This document shows, piece after piece, positions 18,041 to 26,792 of a stretch of 64,000 nucleotides of DNA (its first letter is position 1; each line of letters begins with the position of its first letter). Source of the stretch: Mycolicibacter longobardus (GTDB lineage Bacteria; Actinomycetota; Actinomycetes; Mycobacteriales; Mycobacteriaceae); NCBI RefSeq assembly GCF_002102265.1, contig NZ_LQPG01000057.1:1-64000 (forward strand). The letters run 5' to 3'. The notes under the pieces were generated by a model, which made no database searches, was not told the DNA's origin, and saw nothing but the letters and a program-made list of their open reading frames with translations. The translations under genes and the position numbers were made by a program.

Positions 18041-19122
18041 TAGCCCAGCCCCAATTCGGCGACCACCGTGGCCGCGTCGACGGGAACCGCGGTCACCTGC
18101 GGCATGTCTTTGAGCGCGGTGTCGGGATCCTTGAGTCCGTTGCCGGTCACGGTGCACACCACCGTCGAGCCGCGAGGCACGAAGCCGTCCTCCACCGACT
18201 TGAGCAACCCGGCGATGCTGGCCGCCGAGGCCGGCTCGACGAACACCCCTTCGGACTGCGCCACCAGGTGATAGGCCGCCAGAATCTCCTCGTCGGTGGC
18301 AGCCAGGAACCGCCCACCCGAATCCACCTGCGCTTCGACAGCCTGCGTCCACGACGCCGGCGAGCCGATACGGATCGCGGTGGCGATGGTCTCGGGGTTC
18401 TTGACCGGCTCGCCGAGCACCAGCGGCGCCGCGCCCGCGGCCTGGGTGCCTAGCATCTTCGGCAGCTTCTCGGTCAGGCCGTCGGCGTAGTACTCGCGGT
18501 AGCCCTTCCAGTAGGCGGTGATGTTGCCGGCGTTGCCGACCGGCAGCGAGTGGATGTCGGGCGCGGTGCCCAGGGCGTCGACGATCTCGAACGCCGCGGT
18601 CTTCTGGCCTTCGATGCGCACCGGGTTCACCGAGTTCACCAGCGAGATGGTCGGAAAGTCGGTGGCCATCTTGCGGGCCAGCTCCAGGCAGTCATCGAAG
18701 TTGCCGTCGATCTGGATGATCTTGGCGCCGTGCATGACCGCCTGCGCGAGCTTGCCCATCGCGATCTTGCCCTGCGGGATCAGCACCGCGCAGGTGATGC
18801 CGGCGCGCGCGGCGTAGGCCGCCGCCGACGCCGAGGTGTTCCCGGTCGAGGCGCACAGCACCGCCTGCTGGCCGCGGGCCACCGCGTCGGTGACCGCCAT
18901 CGTCATACCGCGGTCCTTGAAGGAGCCGGTCGGGTTGAGCCCCTCGACCTTCAGGTGCACCGTGCAGCCGGTCTGCTCGGAGATCCGCTTGGCGTGGATC
19001 AGCGGGGTGCCGCCCTCGTGCAGCGTGATCGCCGTCCAGTCGTCGCCGATGGGAAGCCGGTCGCGGTACGCGCCGATCAATCCGGGCCAGGGCCGGTGGA
19101 CCGGTGCATGGGTGGAGCTCAC
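18040..19122 (-). CDS. thrC: Threonine synthase
   Basis: A 360-residue PLP enzyme that converts O-phosphohomoserine to threonine. The Schiff-base lysine is Lys69 in NPTGSFKDRGM; the phosphate-binding loop is LPVGNAGN. The GTG start overlaps the hom stop codon by 4 nt (GTGA), and the end overlaps thrB by 1 nt, so hom, thrC and thrB form one coupled operon. Confidence 0.97.
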   Translation of the reverse strand: MSSTHAPVHRPWPGLIGAYRDRLPIGDDWTAITLHEGGTPLIHAKRISEQTGCTVHLKVEGLNPTGSFKDRGMTMAVTDAVARGQQAVLCASTGNTSASAAAYAARAGITCAVLIPQGKIAMGKLAQAVMHGAKIIQIDGNFDDCLELARKMATDFPTISLVNSVNPVRIEGQKTAAFEIVDALGTAPDIHSLPVGNAGNITAYWKGYREYYADGLTEKLPKMLGTQAAGAAPLVLGEPVKNPETIATAIRIGSPASWTQAVEAQVDSGGRFLAATDEEILAAYHLVAQSEGVFVEPASAASIAGLLKSVEDGFVPRGSTVVCTVTGNGLKDPDTALKDMPQVTAVPVDAATVVAELGLG

Positions 19123-20453
19123 TGGTCTGTTCCTTCCAGTCGTAGCACGCTGACGATCCGCTGGACGGCGTCCAGGTCATCCAGCGCCGCAACGGTTTTC
19201 GACAATGCTGCGTCAGCGGCCCGGTGGGTGACCACCACGATCCGAGCCCCGATCAGCTGGCCGTCGTCGTCGGCCACGCCCTCCTGGCGCACCTCGGCGA
19301 TGCTCACCCCGTGGGCGGCGAATTCGGCTGCCACGGTGGACAACACGCCCGGCTTGTCAGCGACGTCCATGCTCACGTAGTAGCGGGTCTGGATGTCGCC
19401 GATGGGTGCAATGGCCAGCTTGGCGTATTTGGACTCGCGGGGCCCGCGACCGCCCTGCACCCTGTTGCGGGCGGCCATCACCAGATCGCCGGTGACGGCC
19501 GAGGCGGTCGGGGCGCCGCCCGCGCCCTGCCCGTAGAACATCAGCCGGCCGGCTGCTTCCGCCTCGACCACCACCGCGTTGAACGCGCCGTTGACGGTGG
19601 CCAACGGGTGGGTCAGCGGGACCAGCGCCGGGTAGACCCGGGCCGAAACCCGCTGTTGCCCATCACGTGTGGTGATGCGCTCGCAGATCGCCAGCAGCTT
19701 GATCGTGCAACCCAGCGCCCGGGCCGTGGTGAAGTCCGCCGGGCTGATGTTGGTGATGCCCTCGCGGTAGACGTCGTCAGCGGTGACCCGGGTGTGGAAG
19801 GCGATCGAGGCCAGGATGGCGGCCTTGGCGGCGGCGTCGTAGCCCTCCACATCGGCGGTGGGGTCAGCCTCGGCGTAACCCAACGCGCTCGCGTCGGCCA
19901 GCGCACTGGTGTAGTCCGCGCCGGTGGAGTCCATCTCGGACAGGATGTAGTTGGTGGTGCCGTTGACGATGCCGGCCACCCGCAGCACGGTGTCACCGGC
20001 CAACGACTGGATCAGCGGCCGGATGACCGGGATCGCGCCGGCGACACTGGCTTCGAAATAGAGGTCCACGCGCGCATTCTCGGCGGCCTCGGCCAGCTCG
20101 CCGGTGGACCGGGACAGCAGAGCCTTGTTGGCGGTGACGACGGACTTGCCGTGCGCGATCGCCGTCAGGATCGCCTTGCGGGCCGGCTCGACCGGGCCCA
20201 TCAACTCCACGACGATGTCGACGTCGCTGCGCGAGACCAGGCTGTCGATGTCGTCGGTGAGCAACTCCACCGGCACGCCCCGGTCGGGCGCCACCCGGCG
20301 CACCCCGACCCCGCGCAGCACCAGCGGAGCACCGATCCGGGCGGCCAGGTCATCAGCGCTGTTCTCAAGGATTCGGACGACCTCACTGCCGACGTTGCCC
20401 AATCCCAGGACTGCAACGCCCACGGGACCCGCGGCCACCTGCGAACCGGACAC
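19119..20453 (-). CDS. hom: Homoserine dehydrogenase
   Basis: NAD(P)H-dependent reduction of aspartate semialdehyde to homoserine, the branch point to threonine and methionine. The 444-residue protein has a Rossmann motif GLGNVGSEV, the catalytic NGTTNYILSEM and EADPTADVEGYDAAAKAAILA, and a C-terminal ACT domain (YYVSMDVADKPGVLSTVAAEF) for threonine feedback. The start is GTG, 2 nt after lysA. Confidence 0.97.
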   Translation of the reverse strand: MSGSQVAAGPVGVAVLGLGNVGSEVVRILENSADDLAARIGAPLVLRGVGVRRVAPDRGVPVELLTDDIDSLVSRSDVDIVVELMGPVEPARKAILTAIAHGKSVVTANKALLSRSTGELAEAAENARVDLYFEASVAGAIPVIRPLIQSLAGDTVLRVAGIVNGTTNYILSEMDSTGADYTSALADASALGYAEADPTADVEGYDAAAKAAILASIAFHTRVTADDVYREGITNISPADFTTARALGCTIKLLAICERITTRDGQQRVSARVYPALVPLTHPLATVNGAFNAVVVEAEAAGRLMFYGQGAGGAPTASAVTGDLVMAARNRVQGGRGPRESKYAKLAIAPIGDIQTRYYVSMDVADKPGVLSTVAAEFAAHGVSIAEVRQEGVADDDGQLIGARIVVVTHRAADAALSKTVAALDDLDAVQRIVSVLRLEGTDQ

Positions 20454-20455
20454 TT

Positions 20456-21892
20456 CTACCTCACCTCCAGGCTGATCAGGTCTTCGACAGTTTCCCGGCG
20501 CAGCATAAGGCGAGCGTTTCCATCGCGTACCGCCACCACCGCCGGGCGGGTGAGCAGGTTGTACCGGCTCGACATCGAGTAACAGTAGGCGCCGGTGGCG
20601 GCCACAGCGACCAGGTCACCGGGAACCACGCCCTGGGGCACCCAGGTGTCACGGACGATGATATCGCCGCTCTCGCAGTGCTTGCCGACGATGCGCGCCA
20701 GCACCGGCTGGGCGTCTGTTTCTTTCAGGCCCTCCGGGCCTCGCGATACCAGCCGCACGTCGTAGTGCGCGTCGTAGAGCGCGGGGCGGATGTTGTCGCT
20801 CATGCCACCGTCGACGCTGACGTAGCGGCGGTGCGCGGTGGCGCTGATGTCGACGTCTTTGACGGTGCCGACCTCATAGAGCGTGACGGTGCCCGGCCCG
20901 GCGATGGCCCGGCCGGGTTCGACGACCAGCCGCGGGGTGGGCAGACCGACCGCCGCGGACTCATCACGGACGATCGCGGCGAGCTTGGCGGCCAGCTCGG
21001 CCATCGGCGGTGGATCGTCTTGCGGCAGATACGAAATACCCAGTCCCCCACCCAGATCGATGACCGACAGCTGCGCGGTCTTGTCGACACCGAACTCGGC
21101 GACCACATCGCGCAGCAGCCCGATGACCCGGTGGGCGGCCAACTCGAAGCCGGCGACGTCGAAGATCTGCGACCCGATGTGACTGTGTAGGCCGATCAGA
21201 CGCAGGTGATCGGTGGCGAAGACCCGCCGGATGGCGTCCATGGCCGCACCGCTGGCCAGCGACAGCCCGAACTTCTGGTCTTCGTGGGCGGTCGAGATGA
21301 ACTCGTGGGTGTGGGCCTCCACGCCGACGGTGACGCGCACCAGCACGTCCTGCACCACGCCGGCTGCCGCGGCGACCGCGTCGAGGCGTTCGATCTCGAT
21401 GAGCGAGTCGAGCACGATGTGGCCGACCCCGGCATTGACCGCGGTTGCGAGTTCTGCGACCGATTTGTTGTTGCCGTGCAAGGTGATCCGCTGCGCCGGG
21501 AAACCGGCGTGCAGTGCGACGGCCAATTCACCGCCGGTGGCGACGTCCAGACAAAGGCCCTCCTGGTCGATCCAGCGCGCGATCTCGCTGCACAGGAAGG
21601 CTTTGGCGGCGTAGTGCACGTTGTCGCCCCCGCGGAACGCGCCAGCGATCTCCCGGCAGCGGCCGCGGAAGTCGTCCTCGTCGATGACGAACAGCGGGGT
21701 GCCGTACTGCTCGGCCAGATCGGTCAGTTTGACGCCGGCAATCCGCACCACGCCGTCGTCGCCGCGAACGGTGTTGCGAGGCCAGACGTTCGGCGCCAAT
21801 TCCAGCAACTGCTGCGGAGTTTGGGGCCGCGGCGGCAGACCGTCGTGGTGGATCTCTTCGGCGTGGCGGGGGCCGGCGGGGTGGACGTTCAC
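20456..21892 (-). CDS. lysA: Diaminopimelate decarboxylase
   Basis: PLP enzyme that converts meso-diaminopimelate to L-lysine. The 478-residue product has the PLP lysine Lys97 (HYAAKAFLCSE), HSHIGSQ and the CESGDI active-site motif near the C-terminus. The GTG start (21890-21892) overlaps the argS stop (ATGTGA), giving the N-terminus VNVHPAGPRHAEEIHH that I recall for several non-tuberculous mycobacteria; it is about 30 residues longer than the annotated M. tuberculosis protein. Confidence 0.96.
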   Translation of the reverse strand: MNVHPAGPRHAEEIHHDGLPPRPQTPQQLLELAPNVWPRNTVRGDDGVVRIAGVKLTDLAEQYGTPLFVIDEDDFRGRCREIAGAFRGGDNVHYAAKAFLCSEIARWIDQEGLCLDVATGGELAVALHAGFPAQRITLHGNNKSVAELATAVNAGVGHIVLDSLIEIERLDAVAAAAGVVQDVLVRVTVGVEAHTHEFISTAHEDQKFGLSLASGAAMDAIRRVFATDHLRLIGLHSHIGSQIFDVAGFELAAHRVIGLLRDVVAEFGVDKTAQLSVIDLGGGLGISYLPQDDPPPMAELAAKLAAIVRDESAAVGLPTPRLVVEPGRAIAGPGTVTLYEVGTVKDVDISATAHRRYVSVDGGMSDNIRPALYDAHYDVRLVSRGPEGLKETDAQPVLARIVGKHCESGDIIVRDTWVPQGVVPGDLVAVAATGAYCYSMSSRYNLLTRPAVVAVRDGNARLMLRRETVEDLISLEVR

Positions 21893-23535
21893 ATTCGCTC
21901 CGGTGCGCTCACGCCGAGGATGCCCAGCCCGTTGGCGATCACCTGGCGGGTGGCCTGGCACAGCGCCAACCGCGCGGCGTGCAGGTCGGCGGGTGCTTCA
22001 TCACCCTGTGGCAGCACCCGGCAGCTGTCGTAGAAGCGGTGGTAGTCACCGGCGAGGTCTTCCAGGTAGCGGCACACCCGGTGCGGTTCACGCAGTGCGG
22101 CAGCGGTTTCCAGCACCCGGGGGAACTCCCCCAGGTTGCGGATCAACGTGCCCTCCTTGTCGTGGCTGAGCAGCCCGAGGTGGCCCGTGTCCGCGGTCAC
22201 GCCCAGTTCGGCGGCATTGCGGGCCAGGGCGCAGAGCCGGGCGTGCGCGTATTGCACGTAGTAGACCGGGTTTTCGTTGCTCGCCGAAGACCACAGCGCC
22301 AGGTCGATGTCGATGGGGGTGTCCACCGAGGAGCGGATCAGGCTGTAACGGGCCGCGTCCACGCCGATGGCCTCGACCAGGTCGTCGAGGGTGATGACGG
22401 TGCCGGCGCGCTTGCTCATCTTGACCGGCTGGCCGTCGCGGACCAGGTTGACCATCTGGCCGATCAGCACCTCGACGGTCGCCGGGTCGTCGCCGAAGGC
22501 CGCCGCGGCGGCCTTGAGCCGGGCGATGTAGCCGTGGTGGTCGGCACCGAGCATGTAGATGCACAGGTTGAAGCCGCGCTCGCGCTTGTCCAGGTAGTAG
22601 GCCAGGTCGCCGGCGATGTAGGCGGGCTTGCCGTCGCTCTTGATGACGACACGGTCCTTGTCGTCACCGTAGGCGCTGGTGCGCAGCCAGGTGGCGCCGT
22701 CCTTTTCGTAGATGTTGCCGTTGGCGCGCAGGCGTTCGATGGCCTGCTCCACCCGGCCGGAGGTGTGCATCGAGTCTTCGTGGGTGAAGACATCGAAGTC
22801 GGTGCCGAATTCGTGCAGCGAGGCCTTGATGTGGGTGAACATCAGGTCGACGCCGATTTCGCGGAAGGTCTCCTGGGCGTCCGGGCTGTTCAGTGCGTCC
22901 GGGGCTTTGGCCTGGATTTGGGCCGCGATGTCGGTGATGTAAGCACCGGCGTAGCCGTCCTCGGGGGGCGGCTCACCCTTGGCGGCGGCGATCAGCGAGT
23001 TGGCGAACCGGTCGATCTGGGCGCCGTGGTCGTTGAAGTAGTACTCCCGGGTGACCGCGGCGCCCTGGGTGCTCAGCAGCCGGCCGAGTGCGTCGCCGAC
23101 CGCGGCCCAGCGGGTACCGCCGATGTGGATGGGGCCGGTGGGGTTGGCCGAGACGAACTCCAGGTTGACGTTGAGCTCGTCGAACTCGCTGGAGTGGCCG
23201 TAGTCCGTGCCGGCGGTGAGGATGTTCGCGACCACGGCGCCCTGCGCGGAGGTCTCGATGCGCAGGTTCACAAAACCCGGCCCGGCGATCTCCGCGGCGG
23301 CGATTCCGTCGGCGTTCGTCAGCGCCTCGGCCAGCCATCCGGCCAGCTCACGAGGGTTGACGCCCACCTTCTTGCCCAGTTGCAACGCCAGGTTCGTGGC
23401 GTAATCGCCGTGTTCGGGGTTGCGCGGCCGCTCGACGGTCACCGTCGCGGGCAGCGCGGCGGTGTCCAGGTCGTGCTCGGCCAACACCGCGGTGGCGGTG
23501 GTCTTGAGCAATTCGGCCAGATCGGCGGGGGTCAC
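21889..23535 (-). CDS. argS: Arginyl-tRNA synthetase
   Basis: Class I synthetase, 548 residues. The HIGH-type signature appears as HIGGTRW, and the KMSKS-type loop as VKMSKRAGT. The N-terminal Add1 domain and the C-terminal anticodon-binding DALR domain (YVQYAHARLCALARN onward) are complete. It overlaps lysA by 4 nt and is divergent from tRNA-Arg 111 nt away. Confidence 0.98.
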   Translation of the reverse strand: MTPADLAELLKTTATAVLAEHDLDTAALPATVTVERPRNPEHGDYATNLALQLGKKVGVNPRELAGWLAEALTNADGIAAAEIAGPGFVNLRIETSAQGAVVANILTAGTDYGHSSEFDELNVNLEFVSANPTGPIHIGGTRWAAVGDALGRLLSTQGAAVTREYYFNDHGAQIDRFANSLIAAAKGEPPPEDGYAGAYITDIAAQIQAKAPDALNSPDAQETFREIGVDLMFTHIKASLHEFGTDFDVFTHEDSMHTSGRVEQAIERLRANGNIYEKDGATWLRTSAYGDDKDRVVIKSDGKPAYIAGDLAYYLDKRERGFNLCIYMLGADHHGYIARLKAAAAAFGDDPATVEVLIGQMVNLVRDGQPVKMSKRAGTVITLDDLVEAIGVDAARYSLIRSSVDTPIDIDLALWSSASNENPVYYVQYAHARLCALARNAAELGVTADTGHLGLLSHDKEGTLIRNLGEFPRVLETAAALREPHRVCRYLEDLAGDYHRFYDSCRVLPQGDEAPADLHAARLALCQATRQVIANGLGILGVSAPERM

Positions 23536-23646
23536 GAGGCCCCATCCTATGGTCTGGCGTGGTCAGGACCCGAATCCGTCCGGTTCTCGGGTGGTGGCTT
23601 TGATGCGTTAGTCTGTCGGAGCCCACTTGGCGCCCGTAGTACGTGC

Positions 23647-23722
23647 GCCCCCGTAGCTCAGGGGATAGAGCGTCTGCCTCCGGAGCAGAAGGCCGCAGGT
23701 TCGAATCCTGCCGGGGGCACCA
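23647..23722 (+). tRNA. tRNA-Arg (anticodon CCG)
   Basis: A full cloverleaf with encoded CCA. The acceptor arms GCCCCCG (23647-23653) and CGGGGGC (23712-23718) pair perfectly; the anticodon stem TCTGC/GCAGA encloses the loop CTCCGGA, so the anticodon is CCG, which reads CGG. The T arm is GCAGGTTCGAATCCTGC. CCA is at 23720-23722. It lies next to argS, as in other mycobacteria. tRNA-Arg genes often serve as integration sites, and lower-G+C accessory DNA starts downstream. Confidence 0.97.
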
Positions 23723-24133
23723 TCTGACCAGCGCAAACACCAGCGTGTGCAAGCTGCGTGAAATAGCGGGCACCTAGGCCAGCACACACCTGGCGCCTGT
23801 TGTCCAGGCACTTGTCCAGCACAAGCACTGCCACCCCTTGTCTGGCGTTGGCGCTCCATTACGGCCGGCCACCGACAGCAACCTGGCCACGCGCGGCACA
23901 AGGCCCAGTAACCACCACACACCAATCGGCCACCAGGGCAACCGGGCAACCTGCCCAACCAGCCACCACTCCGCTACGGCCAACTCCAACGGCACACTCG
24001 CCTGCGGCCACCCACGGGAGCCACGAGACATCCACGTCCCCATAAGGAGCGCTACATTGCGGACCGGAGCCGTTTCTATTGCCGTCCGCCTGTACTGCTC
24101 CCTCCACCACATCACAACCTGCATAATTCAACG
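23723..24133. other. Gene-free stretch downstream of tRNA-Arg
   Basis: About 410 nt with no supported gene. Open frames here are short or overlap the tRNA and show no family resemblance. The sequence has repeated TTGTCCAG words (near 23800-23817) and a C/A-rich run from about 23890 to 24030. I looked for a second copy of the tRNA 3' end as an att site within the window and did not find one. It may be a remnant of an inserted element. Confidence 0.5.
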
Positions 24134-24604
24134 GTGAGTTGGTGGTTTCCAAGCTCCGACTGGACGCTGACTGAGTTAGTGCCTGCCGATACGGCAACGG
24201 TGCGGAACTTCTATACTGACGTGGCGAACCTGAAATTGGTTCATCCGCTAATTTTGACTGTACGCAAGGTCGGCCCTGAGCATTGGCGGGTTCAGGAGCG
24301 GAATCCGCTGGGGCCATTGTCCTTTCGCGTCTGGTACTCGACGCATGTGCATGTCGAAGCTAATGGCGATGTGGTCGGTGAGTCGCGGCTGTTTCTTGGC
24401 GTGCGACTCCACGACATCGTGAGTTTCGAGTCCGTTGACGGCGGCACCCAGGTCATAGAGCGGTTACGGATCGTCGCACCGCGCCCATTGGCTGCGTACA
24501 CGCATCGCGAAGCGGTCAAAGCGCACGAGGAGATGCTCGGGGCCATGCGACGCCACTTCGAGCAGCTAGGCGAGCCTCGCCACCGTGACGAACTAGCGCC
24601 ATAA
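24134..24604 (+). CDS. SRPBCC-type (polyketide cyclase-like) small protein
   Basis: A 156-residue protein that I assign to the START/SRPBCC helix-grip fold from its pattern: an N-terminal strand, a helix (ATVRNFYTDVANLKLVHP), alternating beta strands (WRVQERNPLGPLSFRVWYST, GDVVGESRLFLGVRLHDIVS) and a long C-terminal helix (REAVKAHEEMLGAMRRHFE). Ligand and reaction are unknown. The start used is GTG at 24134. Hand-counted G+C over 24181-24300 is about 56 percent, clearly below the flanking housekeeping genes, which suggests acquisition by transfer. It is a single gene with no obvious partner. Confidence 0.6.
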   Translation: MSWWFPSSDWTLTELVPADTATVRNFYTDVANLKLVHPLILTVRKVGPEHWRVQERNPLGPLSFRVWYSTHVHVEANGDVVGESRLFLGVRLHDIVSFESVDGGTQVIERLRIVAPRPLAAYTHREAVKAHEEMLGAMRRHFEQLGEPRHRDELAP

Positions 24605-24767
24605 GGAGAGCAACAGTCGGACTCTACTTGGCTCCTGGTGACCCCAAGTGCGCAATCCAAACCCGAAGGCCTAGGGGTGGGGTGGCCGCGCGAACTCGCC
24701 CCGCCTGTCCACCCCCCTTCATAACCGGGTCGAGTACCGTACATACGGTTGAAAGCGCCGTGCGCTA

Positions 24768-25334
24768 GTGCTACGCATACGCCGGATCACCAACACAGTC
24801 GTGCTTCTCGTTTCCCTGGTCCCGACCGCCTGCGGGTTCCAAGACGTCACAGAGGTGTCCACTCAAGACATTCCCATCGACGACGCGGTGCGGAAGATCA
24901 ACGGAGCCGCCAAATGGGCACACCTTCCGACATCTCTGGTTCCGTTGGAGGCCACCGCTCATCAGACCAACACACCGATGGAGGCAGACACTAGCGTCAC
25001 ACTGGCTTTCAAGGCTCCCCTAGCCGACATCGACACCTACCTGACCGCCATGCACGCGCGCAAGGACTACACCCTGGTGCGACCCGCCAATGACTGTCCC
25101 CCGCCGCCGAGCGGACAGGCTCTGGTAAGGGAACCACCGCCGCCATCATCCGAGGTGTGGTCTGATTCCGGAATCTTCGAACGCTGCGCAGCTCTCGAAC
25201 AGTGGGATATGTACAGCGATGAATGGACTGCACGAGGAACAACGGTCGGAACCCTGTACCGTCAGGCAGGCATTCACCCAAGCGGCACGGATGCCATCAA
25301 CGTCCTGTTCACACTGAGCGGGCACAACCTGTAG
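24768..25334 (+). CDS. Small putative lipoprotein of unknown function
   Basis: A 188-residue protein from a GTG start. The N-terminus MLRIRRITNTVVLLVSLVPT is followed by Ala-Cys, giving a lipobox-like end (VPTAC, Cys22) after a hydrophobic run, so it is probably exported and lipid-anchored, although Pro at -3 is not ideal. The mature part has paired cysteines (NDCPPPP and FERCAALEQ) but no domain I recognise. It precedes the HNH nuclease gene by about 300 nt in the accessory stretch; a functional link is only conjecture. Confidence 0.55.
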   Translation: MLRIRRITNTVVLLVSLVPTACGFQDVTEVSTQDIPIDDAVRKINGAAKWAHLPTSLVPLEATAHQTNTPMEADTSVTLAFKAPLADIDTYLTAMHARKDYTLVRPANDCPPPPSGQALVREPPPPSSEVWSDSGIFERCAALEQWDMYSDEWTARGTTVGTLYRQAGIHPSGTDAINVLFTLSGHNL

Positions 25335-25632
25335 CCACCGCCTCCGCTGTCGCGGGATCTCGCATCGCGACATCGCTTCCACAGATGTCGGCGTCACCGA
25401 TGCCCCCGCTCGTCTTCGCCGATACGAACCGACAGTGCACACAGCCCAATACCGAGCTGACCGGCGCCACAGGCGAAGTGAGCCTTAGCGGCTCTCATTC
25501 TGACTCGGTCGTCCGCGCAGTTCGACCTGCCGACATCAGCTTCACTGACCGCAGCAACCGCCACCATGGGAAGCACGTGGATTTGCGCAGAACTAACTCG
25601 GAGAAATCATCGGGTGAACTAGGGTCCATTAA
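25335..25632. other. Gene-free stretch before the HNH nuclease
   Basis: Roughly 300 nt with no convincing coding sequence; open frames here lack family resemblance and overlap neighbours out of frame. It presumably holds the promoter of the nuclease gene, but I cannot point to a clear -35/-10 pair. A weak ribosome site (AGGG) lies about 10 nt before the ATG at 25633. Confidence 0.4.
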
Positions 25633-26691
25633 ATGAGTCACCGGGGCCACTCCAGCGTCGTAGCGCCCCAACCGGACCAGCCGCAGTCCCCCGGTAGTCG
25701 CCGAAAGACGCTGCTCATCATCTCGATGGCGGCGGCCCTGCTGCTCGTCATCCTCATTGTCATCGTCGTGGTGACCAAGCAGGGAACCTCCACCACCCCA
25801 ACCACACTCACATCGAGCTACCCCACCAGCTCGCAATCCCCGCTGGCGAAGCTCGCCACCCTGCCAATCAAGGGTCGCGGCCCGAAAACCGGCTATGACC
25901 GCGCTCTGTTCGGGATCCCCTGGTCTGACGATGTCACGGTGGAGGGCGGCCACAACGGCTGCGATACGCGCAACGACATCCTGCGTCGCGACCTCACCGG
26001 TGCTGGCTTTCAGCCCGGAAATTCCTGCATCGTCCTATCTGGCGTCCTGAACGATCCCTACACCGGCGAAACCATCTTCTACCAGCCGGCACCCGAATCA
26101 TTGAGCCCCATCCAGATCGACCACATAGTGTCCCTCATGGACGCTTGGGAGAAGGGCGCTCAGGGCTGGGATGAGTTGACCCGCCGCAACTTCGCCAACG
26201 ACCCGATCAACCTGCAAGCCACCACCGCGGTAGCGAATCAGGCGAAGGGCTCCAGCGACGCCGCTACCTGGCTCCCCGATAACCATGACTTCCGGTGCAC
26301 CTACGCGACCCGCATCGTCGATGTAAAAGCCCGATACCGGCTGTGGATCACCGACGCCGAGCATGAAACCTTGGCGTTCCTGCTCAACAACTGCGGCGAC
26401 GAAGTGGCGCTCAGTTCCCTACCGCCTGTGCCGACGAGCAGCAGTGCCGCACCGTCATGGTCGGCTTCACCGCGCCCATCATCATCACCGACTCCGCGTC
26501 CAGCTCCGATGCCGGCGCCGACTCCGCCGTGCTACATCAATGTGAGGGGTGAATGCGTCCCCTTTCCGCGCGACTTCCCCCATCCCCCGGCAGGTGTCAA
26601 CGCTCTCTGCCGGGACGGCACCTACTCATTCTCGGCCCATCGCCCGGGCTCCTGCGCACGCCATGGTGGCGTCGCCCAATGGATGGATTAG
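25633..26691 (+). CDS. Membrane-anchored HNH nuclease (DUF1524/GmrSD C-terminal type) with DUF3761 tail
   Basis: A 352-residue exported protein. A short basic N-terminus precedes a membrane anchor (about residues 26-48) and a Ser/Thr/Pro-rich linker. Residues 80-255 form an HNH-type nuclease domain of the DUF1524 family: the metal/catalytic core QIDHIVSL (Asp163-His164), FANDPINLQATTAVANQAKG and WLPDN, followed by RCTYATRIVDVKARYRL. Four cysteines (110, 132, 222, 254) could form disulfides, fitting an extracellular enzyme. After a second Ser/Pro linker, a DUF3761 domain (residues 300-352, Cys300, 308, 326, 341) ends with CRDGTYSFSAHRPGSCARHG. The target could be environmental, competitor or phage DNA; no immunity gene is recognised. 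Confidence 0.8.
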   Translation: MSHRGHSSVVAPQPDQPQSPGSRRKTLLIISMAAALLLVILIVIVVVTKQGTSTTPTTLTSSYPTSSQSPLAKLATLPIKGRGPKTGYDRALFGIPWSDDVTVEGGHNGCDTRNDILRRDLTGAGFQPGNSCIVLSGVLNDPYTGETIFYQPAPESLSPIQIDHIVSLMDAWEKGAQGWDELTRRNFANDPINLQATTAVANQAKGSSDAATWLPDNHDFRCTYATRIVDVKARYRLWITDAEHETLAFLLNNCGDEVALSSLPPVPTSSSAAPSWSASPRPSSSPTPRPAPMPAPTPPCYINVRGECVPFPRDFPHPPAGVNALCRDGTYSFSAHRPGSCARHGGVAQWMD

Positions 26692-26792
26692 CCCTGTAGT
26701 TCCCCATGAAGGCCACCTCGGCCCACGAATTCCCACTTCGCGGATAGCGGAATCACTACGGCCAGGTCCCCCGCGCCCCTAGGGTCGATCAA

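Noticed and set aside
23348..23958. Minus-strand open frames across tRNA-Arg
   Set aside because: They overlap a clear tRNA on the opposite strand and have no recognisable domain.
25223..25636. Open frame overlapping the lipoprotein gene and the following gap
   Set aside because: It is out of frame with the lipoprotein, has no ribosome site and a composition without family similarity.
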